Below, one piece after another: positions 49,911 to 58,396 of a stretch of DNA of 64,000 nucleotides; positions within the stretch are counted from its first letter, which is position 1; each line of letters begins with the position of its first letter. Where the stretch lies: assembly GCF_014647635.1 (NCBI RefSeq), contig NZ_BMPO01000009.1:62001-126000 (forward strand), written 5' to 3'. The notes beneath the pieces were generated by a model that was not told the origin of the DNA, ran no database searches, and was given only the letters and a program-made list of their open reading frames with translations. This stretch comes from Pseudomonas matsuisoli (lineage in GTDB: Bacteria; Pseudomonadota; Gammaproteobacteria; Pseudomonadales; Pseudomonadaceae). A program made the translations under genes and the position numbers.

Positions 49911-50954
49911 ATGCAAAAATGGACTGACCAACCCGCGACCGATTCGGAAGATGTACTCGACTTCATCCTGGCCTTTGCCAGCACCTTTCTACGGCGACAT
50001 GCCTCGCTGATCGCAAAAGTACTGCCACCGGCATTCGGGTTTGGAATCTTTCTCGCCTATTTCGCCCGGCATCACTTCTATCCGAGCTTCGATCTTTTTC
50101 AGTTTTCTTCCTTGTTATTGGCGGCGTCGTGCCTGGGATTCGCGGTGGTCGGGGCCTTTGTCGCAGTTCTGTTCATGCCTGGCGCTTGGATTTTTTATGG
50201 ATTTCTCAATACGAAAACCATAAAGGAAGACATCACGTACGCCCTGCCCTATCGCGGCGATTCGCGGGTACGGAAGGTATTCTTGTTAATGGGACTTACG
50301 TTTTTTCTACCGTACTTGCTGGCAGGTACGGCGTTGGTCGCCAGCATTTTCGTGGCGCCATCCATGCTCAAGTGGATAGGGTTTCTCACTCCCGTCATGA
50401 TCCTTCTCGTCGCAGGGCTGATCATTCAGTGTCTCTTCGAACTGGGGCGTTTCAGCTTTTGGAAATACCTCTGGAACGCCTACATCCCAACGGTCATCAC
50501 CGGCTACTTCATCGTATGGATGTGGATCAAAGCGTACCCGGTGGTGGAGCATTGGTACTGGCCTGCTAAATGGGGTGTTGTGCTGGCTGCACCGCCGGCA
50601 ATTGCGTTCATTGCAGCGCTTTGCGGAATGCTCTTCGTCGCAGGTTGGAGAGCCGTGATGCTTTTCGCCACCTTCTTCGCGCTGCTCATGGCCGGCTACA
50701 GCGGCGCGCTGACTACGCTGCCGGACACCGTTGTCAACGCCTTGGGCCTAGGCAATTACCAGGCAAAAGCCATCGTGCTGGACACGGCCTACTGCGACAC
50801 CTCCTGCGGCGCCCTACTTCCGAGCTCACCCAACTGTGTACTCGAAGACGTGCACGTAGTCTGGTCGTTTGGTGATGCGCTCACCCTACGACTCGAAGAT
50901 GGCGGTACGGCATGGTTGCCTGCCAATGCTGTGCGCGCGCTGATTCGGCCATGA
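49911..50954 (+). CDS. Multi-pass membrane protein, unknown family (copy B)
   Basis: 347 residues from the ATG at 49911 (GGACG ahead); an ATG at 49887 is an alternative, but alignment to copy A at 41524 favours the shorter form. Both share an N-terminal hydrophobic stretch of pattern FGxxIFxAYF...P..DLF...SLL, a following PG near the end of helix 2, and a soluble C-terminal domain with LGLGNYQAKAIVL, C..LE, WSFGD and a final P..A. Unlike copy A it has the host-like GC content. About seven helices. Function unknown. Confidence 0.8.
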   Translation: MQKWTDQPATDSEDVLDFILAFASTFLRRHASLIAKVLPPAFGFGIFLAYFARHHFYPSFDLFQFSSLLLAASCLGFAVVGAFVAVLFMPGAWIFYGFLNTKTIKEDITYALPYRGDSRVRKVFLLMGLTFFLPYLLAGTALVASIFVAPSMLKWIGFLTPVMILLVAGLIIQCLFELGRFSFWKYLWNAYIPTVITGYFIVWMWIKAYPVVEHWYWPAKWGVVLAAPPAIAFIAALCGMLFVAGWRAVMLFATFFALLMAGYSGALTTLPDTVVNALGLGNYQAKAIVLDTAYCDTSCGALLPSSPNCVLEDVHVVWSFGDALTLRLEDGGTAWLPANAVRALIRP

Positions 50955-51169
50955 TTTCCGGGGCAAAAAGAACGTAGTTAAACGCTGCAAGCCCTTCGGG
51001 ATTTCATCCTCCGACTACGCCCGCAGAGGGCAAGATCAGCCTTCCACCTAGATAATCTGGTGAGTATTTCGCGTTAGATAAGCGTCTATCTACTGATAGC
51101 AATTTGCTCCCTCCGCTTAAGTAGGCAGTGGGGGCTCCATCTATTCGCTAAGGGAACCAGACCTAAATT

Positions 51170-53236
51170 ATGGAAGCAGACAAGAAGCTGCCAAGAGCCA
51201 TCATCCTTTTTCCGGTCTTCATTCCGGCAGTAGTCATCACGCTACTGCTGGTGATCGGGACCATTAGTAATCCTGCGCTGGCTGGAGAATTGTTCGATAC
51301 CACGTTGGCATTCATAACCACCAACTTCGGTTGGTTCTACATGCTTTCCGTGGCGTTCTTTCTCGTGTTCGTCGTCGGCATCGCCTTGACGCCTTGGGGT
51401 GCAATTAAACTGGGCCCGGACCATGCGGAGCCGCAATACAGCTTCCCCGCATGGTTCGCGATGCTGTTCTCAGCAGGCTACGGTGTTGCACTTCTGTTCT
51501 TCGGCGTTGCTGAGCCGGTCTTGCACTACGCATCGCCGCCCGCGGGAGCTGCGGAGACCGTGGATGCGGCCAAGCAGGCCATGCAGATTGCGTTCTTTCA
51601 TTGGGGCTTTCATATCTGGGCCATCTATGGCCTAACCGGGCTGGTGCTGGCGTACTTTTCCTTCCGCCATGGTTTGCCGCTGTCGATGCGCTCTGCCCTG
51701 TATCCACTCATTGGCGAACGTATCTACGGGCCGATCGGCCACATCGTGGATGTGTTCGCCATTCTCGGCACCCTTTTCGGTATTGCCACGACGCTGGGCT
51801 TGTCGGTTACCCAGATCAACGCGGGGCTCAACTATCTGTGGCCATCGATCCCTGTCAGCACGATGGTACAGATCATCGCCATCGTGATTATCACGGCCTT
51901 GGCGATCTGCTCGGTGGTAGCCGGCCTCGACAAGGGCGTAAAGAACCTGTCGCTGTTGAACATGATTCTGGCCATCGGCTTGATGCTGTTCGTTTTCGCC
52001 GTTGGCCCAACCATCTTCATTCTGGAAACGTTCCTGCAAAACACCGGCAGCTACTTGAATAACATCATTGAGCGAACCTTTAACCTGCAGGCTTACACGC
52101 GCAGTGACTGGATCGGCAACTGGACGCTGTTCATCTTCGGCTGGACCATCGCCTGGTCGCCCTTTGTGGGCCTCTTCATCGCCAAGATCAGCCGCGGCCG
52201 TACTATTCGCCAATTTGTCTTTGGCGTGATGTTCGTACCGACCATCTTCACGTTCCTCTGGTTTTCGGTGTTTGGCGATACCGCCCTGCACCTGATCATG
52301 ATGGAGGGGTACACCTCGTTAATTTCCGACGTGCAGGCCGATAACGCCATCGCCTTGTTCAAGCTCTTCGAGTTGCTGCCACTGACCTCGATAGCTTCGT
52401 TTATTGCGGTACTGCTGATCATCACCTTCTTCGTAACCTCGTCGGACTCCGGCTCACTGGTCATCGACTCGCTGGCCGCAGGCGGCGCAGCTCGCACGCC
52501 GATTTGGCAGCGTGTTTTCTGGGCGTCGATCGAAGGGGTTGTCGCAGCTGCATTGCTCTTGGCGGGCGGGCTGAGCGCCTTGCAGACCATGACTATTGCC
52601 ACTGCACTGCCCTTCGCGATCATCATGCTGCTTGCAGCATTGGGCATGTGGCGGGCACTGGTTATCGAGGGCCATCATCAAACCAGCCTGCAGAATCATA
52701 TGCAGGGTAGTCGGCTGGCCAGCAATGCCGGACCGGGACTCTGGAAGAAGCGCCTCGCCGGTATGGTCAGCTTCCCCGACAGAGCCCATGTCGAGGGCTT
52801 TGTGAACTCCACCGTGCTGAAGGCCATGCGGCGCGTGCAGCGTGAGCTCAGTGCCCAAGAGTGGGATGCTCAGGTACACACGGACGAAACCCATTCGCGG
52901 GTCTACCTTGAGGTCATCAAAGAAGATCAAGTCGACTTCATCTATGAGATTCGCATGGTCGGCTACGCCATGCCCGCCTTTGCATTGGCCGAAGATCCTG
53001 ACATTGATGAACAGTACTATCGCGCTGAGGTTTTCCTGCGTCGCGGCGGTCAACAGTACGATATTTTCGGCTACGACCAGGCCGACATCATCAGCGACAT
53101 CCTCGATCAGTTCGAGAAGTACATGCACTTCCTGCACATATCGCCGGGCAGCCTGCCGTGGAAGATGGAAGAGCATGACGAGATGCTGAGCGCCGAAACC
53201 GACCAGCCACCGAAGGCCGATCCAAGCCAGGCCTAG
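51170..53236 (+). CDS. betT: BCCT-family choline/betaine transporter (BetT-like)
   Basis: 688 residues with 12 membrane helices (about 12-485) of the betaine/choline/carnitine family. Marker stretches: FSAGYGVALLFFGVAEPVLH, FHWGFHIWAIYGLTGLVLAY, and the helix-8 signature FGWTIAWSPFVGLFIAKISR. A long cytoplasmic C-terminal domain (about 200 residues) follows, as in osmosensing BetT. That length and the GFHIWAIY motif suggest choline or a related trimethylammonium compound for osmoprotection. No bet dehydrogenase genes are adjacent. Weak ribosome site. Confidence 0.85.
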   Translation: MEADKKLPRAIILFPVFIPAVVITLLLVIGTISNPALAGELFDTTLAFITTNFGWFYMLSVAFFLVFVVGIALTPWGAIKLGPDHAEPQYSFPAWFAMLFSAGYGVALLFFGVAEPVLHYASPPAGAAETVDAAKQAMQIAFFHWGFHIWAIYGLTGLVLAYFSFRHGLPLSMRSALYPLIGERIYGPIGHIVDVFAILGTLFGIATTLGLSVTQINAGLNYLWPSIPVSTMVQIIAIVIITALAICSVVAGLDKGVKNLSLLNMILAIGLMLFVFAVGPTIFILETFLQNTGSYLNNIIERTFNLQAYTRSDWIGNWTLFIFGWTIAWSPFVGLFIAKISRGRTIRQFVFGVMFVPTIFTFLWFSVFGDTALHLIMMEGYTSLISDVQADNAIALFKLFELLPLTSIASFIAVLLIITFFVTSSDSGSLVIDSLAAGGAARTPIWQRVFWASIEGVVAAALLLAGGLSALQTMTIATALPFAIIMLLAALGMWRALVIEGHHQTSLQNHMQGSRLASNAGPGLWKKRLAGMVSFPDRAHVEGFVNSTVLKAMRRVQRELSAQEWDAQVHTDETHSRVYLEVIKEDQVDFIYEIRMVGYAMPAFALAEDPDIDEQYYRAEVFLRRGGQQYDIFGYDQADIISDILDQFEKYMHFLHISPGSLPWKMEEHDEMLSAETDQPPKADPSQA

Positions 53237-53238
53237 CA

Positions 53239-53292
53239 CGGTCGCCTAGACATCCGATCCGCGTGGAAAAGGCTCCGCCGTTTTCCACGCTA
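53239..53292. repeat. Dispersed palindromic repeat, copy 7
   Basis: CGGTCGCCTAGACATCCGAT, then GTGGAAAAGGCTCCGCCGTT and TTCCACGCTAC, directly after the betT stop. Confidence 0.85.
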
Positions 53293-53313
53293 CGTCGTTT
53301 CCGGTCCAACCCA

Positions 53314-53352
53314 CTGTAGGAGTGGAAGCTCTTCTGGACTCCCACCCTACAG
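53314..53352. repeat. Short imperfect inverted repeat
   Basis: CTGTAGGAGTGG at the left and CCCACCCTACAG at the right; it looks like a decayed REP-type unit adjacent to copy 7. Confidence 0.5.
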
Positions 53353-53374
53353 CGCAAACTCGGCGTAGCAACGC

Positions 53375-53566
53375 TTACCAGGTTGCCACCGTTTCCTGTA
53401 CGAAGTCGCGATAGCGGCGCAGCGGTCGACCCAACATGGATTCCAACCGGGCCACTGCGGCCGGCTGGGTAAACAGGCCCTCACGCTGGAAGGCCCGCAG
53501 CATCATTCGCATATCGTAGGCTTGCCAGGCGGGTACGAATTCCGACGGTTTCGTCGCAACGCTCAT
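53375..53566 (-). pseudogene. Remnant of an NmrA/SDR-like NAD(P)-binding protein (C-terminal piece)
   Basis: A 63-codon open stretch whose product ends SMLGRPLRRYRDFVQETVAT plus W, a C-terminal signature common in NmrA-like NAD(P)-binding proteins. The front holds only MSVATKPSEFVPAWQAYD, with no nucleotide-binding Rossmann segment, and sequence further upstream does not continue the protein in any frame that I can read. It is best read as the decayed end of a gene lost upstream. A real small gene cannot be excluded. Confidence 0.55.
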
Positions 53567-53839
53567 TGGCCGGCCACGGCCGTTCGAACACCCGCTTCGT
53601 TGAATTGGAGCGCCAACGCCGAGCGCTCACCGTGTCTGGCCGATCGCCCCGCCCCCGTAACGTTGCCTGGCGCTAGTTTCAGCGCCGTATTAATCAATCG
53701 AGCTCATAACAGCATTACCTCCCCGCCCCTGATCACCACCGATCTTTTCTGCTAAAAAATCCAAGACTTCGCGCCGCAGCCAGCAGGCCCTTAAACGCCA
53801 AAGGCTGCGCTCACATCCATTCCCAGCCGAGGATCAACA

Positions 53840-54301
53840 GTGAAGAAACTCATCGCGTCTGCCGTTCTTTCCGGCCTTGCGTCATCCGCTTGTGCCGAGA
53901 ACATCAACATCATCCCGAACGGCTCCACAGCCGCGGTCATCGGTGCGCCGGATAACTTCACGGGCCATGCCGTGATCACGCCGATGGCAGCGGTATCGGA
54001 AGAAACCCGCGCCTCGACGGGCCTCGTAACGTTCGCACCGGGTGCGCGTACCGTCTGGCATACCCATCCAATTGGGCAGCTACTCGTGGTGACGGCAGGC
54101 CGGGGCTGGGTGCAGGAGGATGGCGTCGAGCGACGCGAGATCAATTCGGGCGATGTGGTGTGGATTCCGGCGGACGTAAAGCACTGGCACGGCGCGACTG
54201 ACAAAACCGGTATGAGCCATATCGCGATCACCTACCTCAAGGACGAAAGCGCAGTGACGTGGCAGGAGCCGGTTGCCGACGCGGATTACCTTCCCAGTTA
54301 A
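53840..54301 (+). CDS. Exported cupin protein (mandelonitrile-lyase-like)
   Basis: 153 residues from a GTG start with GAGGA six bases ahead. A signal peptide (MKKLIASAVLSGLASSACA) precedes a cupin barrel with WHTHPIGQLLVVTAGRGWVQ and VWIPADVKHWHGATD, the metal-binding motifs of cupins annotated as (R)-mandelonitrile lyase or carboxymuconolactone-related. Such cupins are often found next to CMD-domain proteins, as here (the lipoprotein gene starts 62 bases downstream). Actual substrate unknown. Confidence 0.8.
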   Translation: MKKLIASAVLSGLASSACAENINIIPNGSTAAVIGAPDNFTGHAVITPMAAVSEETRASTGLVTFAPGARTVWHTHPIGQLLVVTAGRGWVQEDGVERREINSGDVVWIPADVKHWHGATDKTGMSHIAITYLKDESAVTWQEPVADADYLPS

Positions 54302-54363
54302 CTCTTCCTAGGTAACGCCTCCCAGGTAATTGCCGTCCTTCCGCTCACACCAAGGAACACCTG

Positions 54364-55146
54364 ATGAATAGATCAGCCCTGACGGCGGTTTCGATGTTCA
54401 TGCTCACCGCCTGTACGCAACTGGAGCACCCACGTTCGATGACTGAATCTACGCCTGTGCAACCCGACCCCACGCGTATCAGCGCCGTCTCTCCCGCGCT
54501 GGAGCGCTATACGAACCAGATGCTTCTCGAGGAACAGTGGAGCCGTCCTGAACTGTCCGCGCGGGACCGAAGCATCGTCACACTTTCCACTTTGATTGCC
54601 CGTAACCAACCCGCAGAGCTGCCGTTTTATGTGCGGCGTGCGCTCGACAGCGGCGTAACGGCTACGGAAATTTCAGAAACGGTCACTCACCTGGCGTTCT
54701 ATGCGGGTTGGGGAAATGCCATGGCCGCCGTTGCGGTGATCGCGCCCGTTTTTAAGGAGCGTGGAATTGACGAGAAGGCGCTGCCAACTGCGCGGGTAAC
54801 GCACCTGCCAATTGACGAAGTCACTGAGCGAGCGCGCGCCACAGGGGTAAGCAGGAACTTCGGCGACGTCGCGCCGGGTGTCGTGCAGAACACGACCGAC
54901 CTCCTGTTCAGGGATCTATGGCTTCGGCCTGGTCTGGCACCCCGGGACCGTAGCCTCGTAACAGTCAGCGCGCTGATCGCTTCCGGGCAGTTGGCGCAGA
55001 TTCCCTACCATCTGAATCGCGCAATGGATAACGGGCTGACACAGCCCGAAGCGTCAGAGGTGCTGACTCACATCGCGTTCTATGCCGGCTGGCCTAATGT
55101 GTTCTCAGCGATGCCCGTCGCCAAGGACGTGTTCTCGAAGCGCTAG
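54364..55146 (+). CDS. Double carboxymuconolactone-decarboxylase-domain lipoprotein
   Basis: 260 residues. The signal peptide ends in a lipobox LTAC (Cys17), so a lipoprotein is predicted. Two homologous CMD-like halves follow (about 55-120 and 180-250), each with a pattern RPxLxxRDRSxVTxSxLIAxxQ and THxAFYAGWxNxxxA. Neither half has the CxxC of AhpD-type peroxidase partners. AAGGA is ahead of the ATG. Likely cotranscribed with the cupin at 53840. Its stop overlaps the converging LysR gene by four bases. Confidence 0.82.
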   Translation: MNRSALTAVSMFMLTACTQLEHPRSMTESTPVQPDPTRISAVSPALERYTNQMLLEEQWSRPELSARDRSIVTLSTLIARNQPAELPFYVRRALDSGVTATEISETVTHLAFYAGWGNAMAAVAVIAPVFKERGIDEKALPTARVTHLPIDEVTERARATGVSRNFGDVAPGVVQNTTDLLFRDLWLRPGLAPRDRSLVTVSALIASGQLAQIPYHLNRAMDNGLTQPEASEVLTHIAFYAGWPNVFSAMPVAKDVFSKR

Positions 55147-56039
55147 GCGTCGTCCTGCCTTAGCGCATCGATCACCACCTGCATCACCCGAGACGTCTCG
55201 CGGCGGCTCGCGTAGTACAGGTGGTAACCCGGGAACTGCTGCCACCATGGCTCCAGCACGCCAACCAGTTTTCCGGATTCCAGGTACGGCCGAGCCAGGT
55301 CTTCGGGTATGTAGGCGAGACCATGGCCGGAAACCGCGGCGTTGACGGTCTGGTAAATCCCGTTGAACACCAGCCGTCCATTCACCCGCACATTGGTGGT
55401 GCGTTCGCCATTCTTGAGTTCCCAGCTCCAGAGATTTCCGCGCGTGGGTAGCCGCAGATTGATGCAGTCATGGACGGCAAGGTCCTGAAGCGTATCTGGC
55501 GCAGGATGCCTGGCGAGATAGGAAGGCGCGCCCACGACCATGAAGCGCAGGTCGGGCCCGATACGAACGGAGGCGATATCGTTAGCCAGCCCATCCCCCA
55601 GGCGTACACCGAAGTCGTAGCGTCCCTGGATAATGTCTGCCAACGCGTTGTCGGCATGCATTTCGATCTTGATCTGGGGATGCTCGGCAAGCACAGCCGC
55701 AAGCTTCGGCCAGAGCAGCGTATCGATGGCGTGATCGGATGCGGTGAAACGCAAGGTGCCGGACGGAGCACCGCCCTGTTCGGCAACGGAGCGCAGTTCG
55801 GACGCAATGTCGGCGAACCGCGGCGCCACTACGTTGAGCAACCGCTCCCCTGCTTCGGTCACCGAGACGCTGCGTGTCGTGCGCGTCAGCAGCCGAACGC
55901 CCAGGCGCGATTCCATTGCACGGATGGTGTGACTGAGCATCGACTGGGACATACCCAACTGCGCTGCTGCTCGCGTGAAGCTGCGCTCCCGCGCTACCGC
56001 AATGAAAACGAGGAGTTCGCTGTAGTGTTCACGTGGCAT
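55143..56039 (-). CDS. LysR-family transcriptional regulator
   Basis: 298 residues from the ATG at 56037-56039. The winged helix has ELLVFIAVARERSFTRAAAQ and MSQSMLSHTIRAMESRLGVR; the effector domain follows (about 90-298), with FTASDHAIDTLLWPKLAAV. It is clearly related to the LysR at 57439. Its neighbours are the cupin/CMD pair (converging) and the alcohol dehydrogenase (same strand). Regulators of this subgroup often control an adjacent oxidoreductase; the inducer is unknown. Confidence 0.85.
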   Translation of the reverse strand: MPREHYSELLVFIAVARERSFTRAAAQLGMSQSMLSHTIRAMESRLGVRLLTRTTRSVSVTEAGERLLNVVAPRFADIASELRSVAEQGGAPSGTLRFTASDHAIDTLLWPKLAAVLAEHPQIKIEMHADNALADIIQGRYDFGVRLGDGLANDIASVRIGPDLRFMVVGAPSYLARHPAPDTLQDLAVHDCINLRLPTRGNLWSWELKNGERTTNVRVNGRLVFNGIYQTVNAAVSGHGLAYIPEDLARPYLESGKLVGVLEPWWQQFPGYHLYYASRRETSRVMQVVIDALRQDDA

Positions 56040-56251
56040 GGGCGTATCCGGTGATTCTTGACGGCATCGTACTACGCGTCGCCATCCGCCACGCGCAGGA
56101 TGAAGTGCCAGCGATGACGGGATGAAAGCTGATCGGCACAGCAAACACGGTGGCGTGACGAAGAGCGATTCAATCTGAATGAGGCCCGCGAATGCAGGCC
56201 TCTGATGGCGCTTTTAGCGCAGCGTTTACCGCGCCAGTAACGGCCTGGGAG

Positions 56252-57301
56252 TCAGCTTGCCAGCGTCGCGTTATCGATGACGAACCGATACTTCACATCG
56301 CCTTCGAGCATGCGCTCGTAGGACGCGTTGATCTCATCGGCCCGGATCAGCTCGATGTCCGCAACAATGCCGTGCTCGGCGCAGAAATCCAGCATCTCCT
56401 GCGTCTCTGAAATACCGCCGATCATCGAGCCCGCCAGCGTGCGACGCTTGAAGATCAAGCTGAACACTTCGGGGGAAGGATGCGGGGTAGCCGGCGCACC
56501 CACCAACGTTAGCGCGCCATCACGCTTCAACAGCGCCAGGTAGGCGTCCAGGTTGTGCGGCGCGGCGACGGTATTGATGATCAGATCGAAGCTGCTCGCA
56601 TGCTCTTCCATTTCTTCGGCATTGCGCGACACCACGACCTCGTCGGCTCCCAATGCCTTCGCGTCTGCCCGCTTGGATTCGGAGGTGGTGAACGCCACCA
56701 CATGGGCTCCCATGGCATGGGCCAGTTTGACGCCCATATGCCCTAGACCGCCAATTCCGACGATGCCTACTTTTTTGCCTGGGCCGGCTTGCCAATGCCG
56801 CAGCGGGGAATAGGTCGTGATCCCCGCGCATAGCAAAGGCGCCACGGCAGCGAGTTGATCTTCGGGATGACGGACACGCAGCACATAGCGTTCGTGAACG
56901 ACGATCTGCTGCGAATAGCCGCCCATGGTCCAGCCGGGCGCATCCGGTGTCGGGAAGTTGTAGGTGCCGATCATGCCGTCACAGTAATTCTCGAGGCCGT
57001 CATCGCAGTCCCCACAGTGCTTGCAGCTATCGACAATGCACCCTACGCCAACCAGATCACCGGCACGGTGTTCGGTCACATGCGCACCGACGGCAACGAC
57101 GCGGCCGACGATCTCGTGGCCAGGCACACATGGGAACTGCGTACCGGCCCATTCGCCCCGAACCTGATGCAGATCGGAGTGGCAGATACCGCAAAATGCG
57201 ATGTCGATTTGAATATCGTGAGCCCCAACCGGGCGGCGGATGATGTCGATGGACTCAAGTGGTTTGTCGCCTGCGTGGGCGCCATACGCTTTAACGGTCA
57301 T
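56252..57301 (-). CDS. Zinc-dependent NAD(P) alcohol dehydrogenase (YahK/CAD type)
   Basis: 349 residues of the medium-chain dehydrogenase family. Catalytic zinc: FCGICHSDLHQ and PGHEIVGRVVAVG; structural zinc: the four Cys in CIVDSCKHCGDCDDGLENYC; coenzyme loop: VGIVGIGGLGHMGVKLAHAM. This is the cinnamyl-alcohol-dehydrogenase/YahK group of broad aldehyde reductases. CAGGAG precedes the ATG. It is flanked by two related LysR genes on the same strand, with a perfect palindrome 109 bases upstream. Confidence 0.92.
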   Translation of the reverse strand: MTVKAYGAHAGDKPLESIDIIRRPVGAHDIQIDIAFCGICHSDLHQVRGEWAGTQFPCVPGHEIVGRVVAVGAHVTEHRAGDLVGVGCIVDSCKHCGDCDDGLENYCDGMIGTYNFPTPDAPGWTMGGYSQQIVVHERYVLRVRHPEDQLAAVAPLLCAGITTYSPLRHWQAGPGKKVGIVGIGGLGHMGVKLAHAMGAHVVAFTTSESKRADAKALGADEVVVSRNAEEMEEHASSFDLIINTVAAPHNLDAYLALLKRDGALTLVGAPATPHPSPEVFSLIFKRRTLAGSMIGGISETQEMLDFCAEHGIVADIELIRADEINASYERMLEGDVKYRFVIDNATLAS

Positions 57302-57409
57302 GCGGTACTCCTGTTACAACGGAAAACGCCTGTAAAGGCACTACGTTTCCAAACTAAGGAGTCGACCCATTATTAAAAAGAGGGATAAAGCGTAAGGGGC
57401 TATGAACAG

Positions 57410-57421
57410 GATTGATCAATC
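57410..57421. promoter_or_regulatory. Perfect 12-bp palindrome upstream of the alcohol dehydrogenase
   Basis: GATTGATCAATC has the LysR-type T-N11-A outline and lies about 109 bp upstream of the dehydrogenase start, just after the LysR gene stop. A candidate binding site of one of the two adjacent LysR proteins. Confidence 0.4.
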
Positions 57422-57438
57422 TCAGGGTATGGCATTAT

Positions 57439-58356
57439 TCAAGAAACCGGTTCTTCATAACGAAGCGCGGCGATAAGAAGCGACATCGCCCCGGAGGCCT
57501 GTCTGCGGCTGGGGTAGTAAAGGTGGTACCCGTCCCACGGCGGACACCAGTCCTCTAGCACGCTGATCAGATGCCCGCTGTTCACGTACGGCAGCGCCAA
57601 CTCCTGCGGCACATAGGCAACGCCGAGCCCTGCGACCGCCGCATCGCGACAGTCATAGATGCTGTTGTACGTCAGCTGCCCGTCGACGCGTACATTGACC
57701 GTTTGCTGGTCCTTCTCGAACTCCCAGGGCCACAAGCCGCCATAAGTCGAAAGGCGGATGTTGATGCAGTTGTGCCCGGTCAATTCTTCCGGCGTCGTTG
57801 GGATCGGATGCTCGGCGAAGTAACGCTTGGTCGCGACGACGGCAAAACGGACGTCAGGGCCGATGCGCACGGCGATCATGTCCTGGGCGACAGACTCACC
57901 AAGACGTACCCCCGCGTCGAACTGGTCTGCCGCGATATCGGTGAGTTTGCTATCTCCGAACAATTCGACCTTGATGCCAGGGTATCGAGGCAAGAATCTC
58001 TTCAGCTTGGGGGCCAGCACTTCACGGATCGCATGATCGGATGCCGTGATGCGCAAGGTACCTGTCGGGCTTTCACGAAGCTCCGAAAGCGCCTCCAGTT
58101 CCGCGTCGATTTCCTCGAGCGATGGTACGACCGAACGCAAGAGACGCTCGCCCGCCGCTGTTGGCGAAACCGTACGTGAATTGCGGACGAGCAACTGAAC
58201 GCCGAGTCGCTTTTCCAGCGCGCGTACGGAATGGCTGACGGCCGTTTGCGAAATGCCCAGATGGGCGCCGGCTCGCGTGAAGCTTTTCTCGCGCGCGACT
58301 GCGAAAAAGGCGATTAGCCCGTTGAACGAGCCGCGAAGTGGAGCAGTGTCTGTCAT
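57439..58356 (-). CDS. LysR-family transcriptional regulator, paralogue of 55143
   Basis: 305 residues. N-terminal winged helix with GLIAFFAVAREKSFTRAGAH and ISQTAVSHSVRALEKRLGVQ, then the effector domain with GTLRITASDHAIREVLAPKL. Motif by motif it follows the LysR at 55143 (SGTLRFTASDHAIDTLLWPK there). It is upstream of the alcohol dehydrogenase on the same strand, separated by 137 bases, and downstream of the XRE-cupin gene. Confidence 0.85.
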   Translation of the reverse strand: MTDTAPLRGSFNGLIAFFAVAREKSFTRAGAHLGISQTAVSHSVRALEKRLGVQLLVRNSRTVSPTAAGERLLRSVVPSLEEIDAELEALSELRESPTGTLRITASDHAIREVLAPKLKRFLPRYPGIKVELFGDSKLTDIAADQFDAGVRLGESVAQDMIAVRIGPDVRFAVVATKRYFAEHPIPTTPEELTGHNCINIRLSTYGGLWPWEFEKDQQTVNVRVDGQLTYNSIYDCRDAAVAGLGVAYVPQELALPYVNSGHLISVLEDWCPPWDGYHLYYPSRRQASGAMSLLIAALRYEEPVS

Positions 58357-58396
58357 TTATGAATCCCAGTGCCCCGATCTGTCCGCGCCATCTTTT

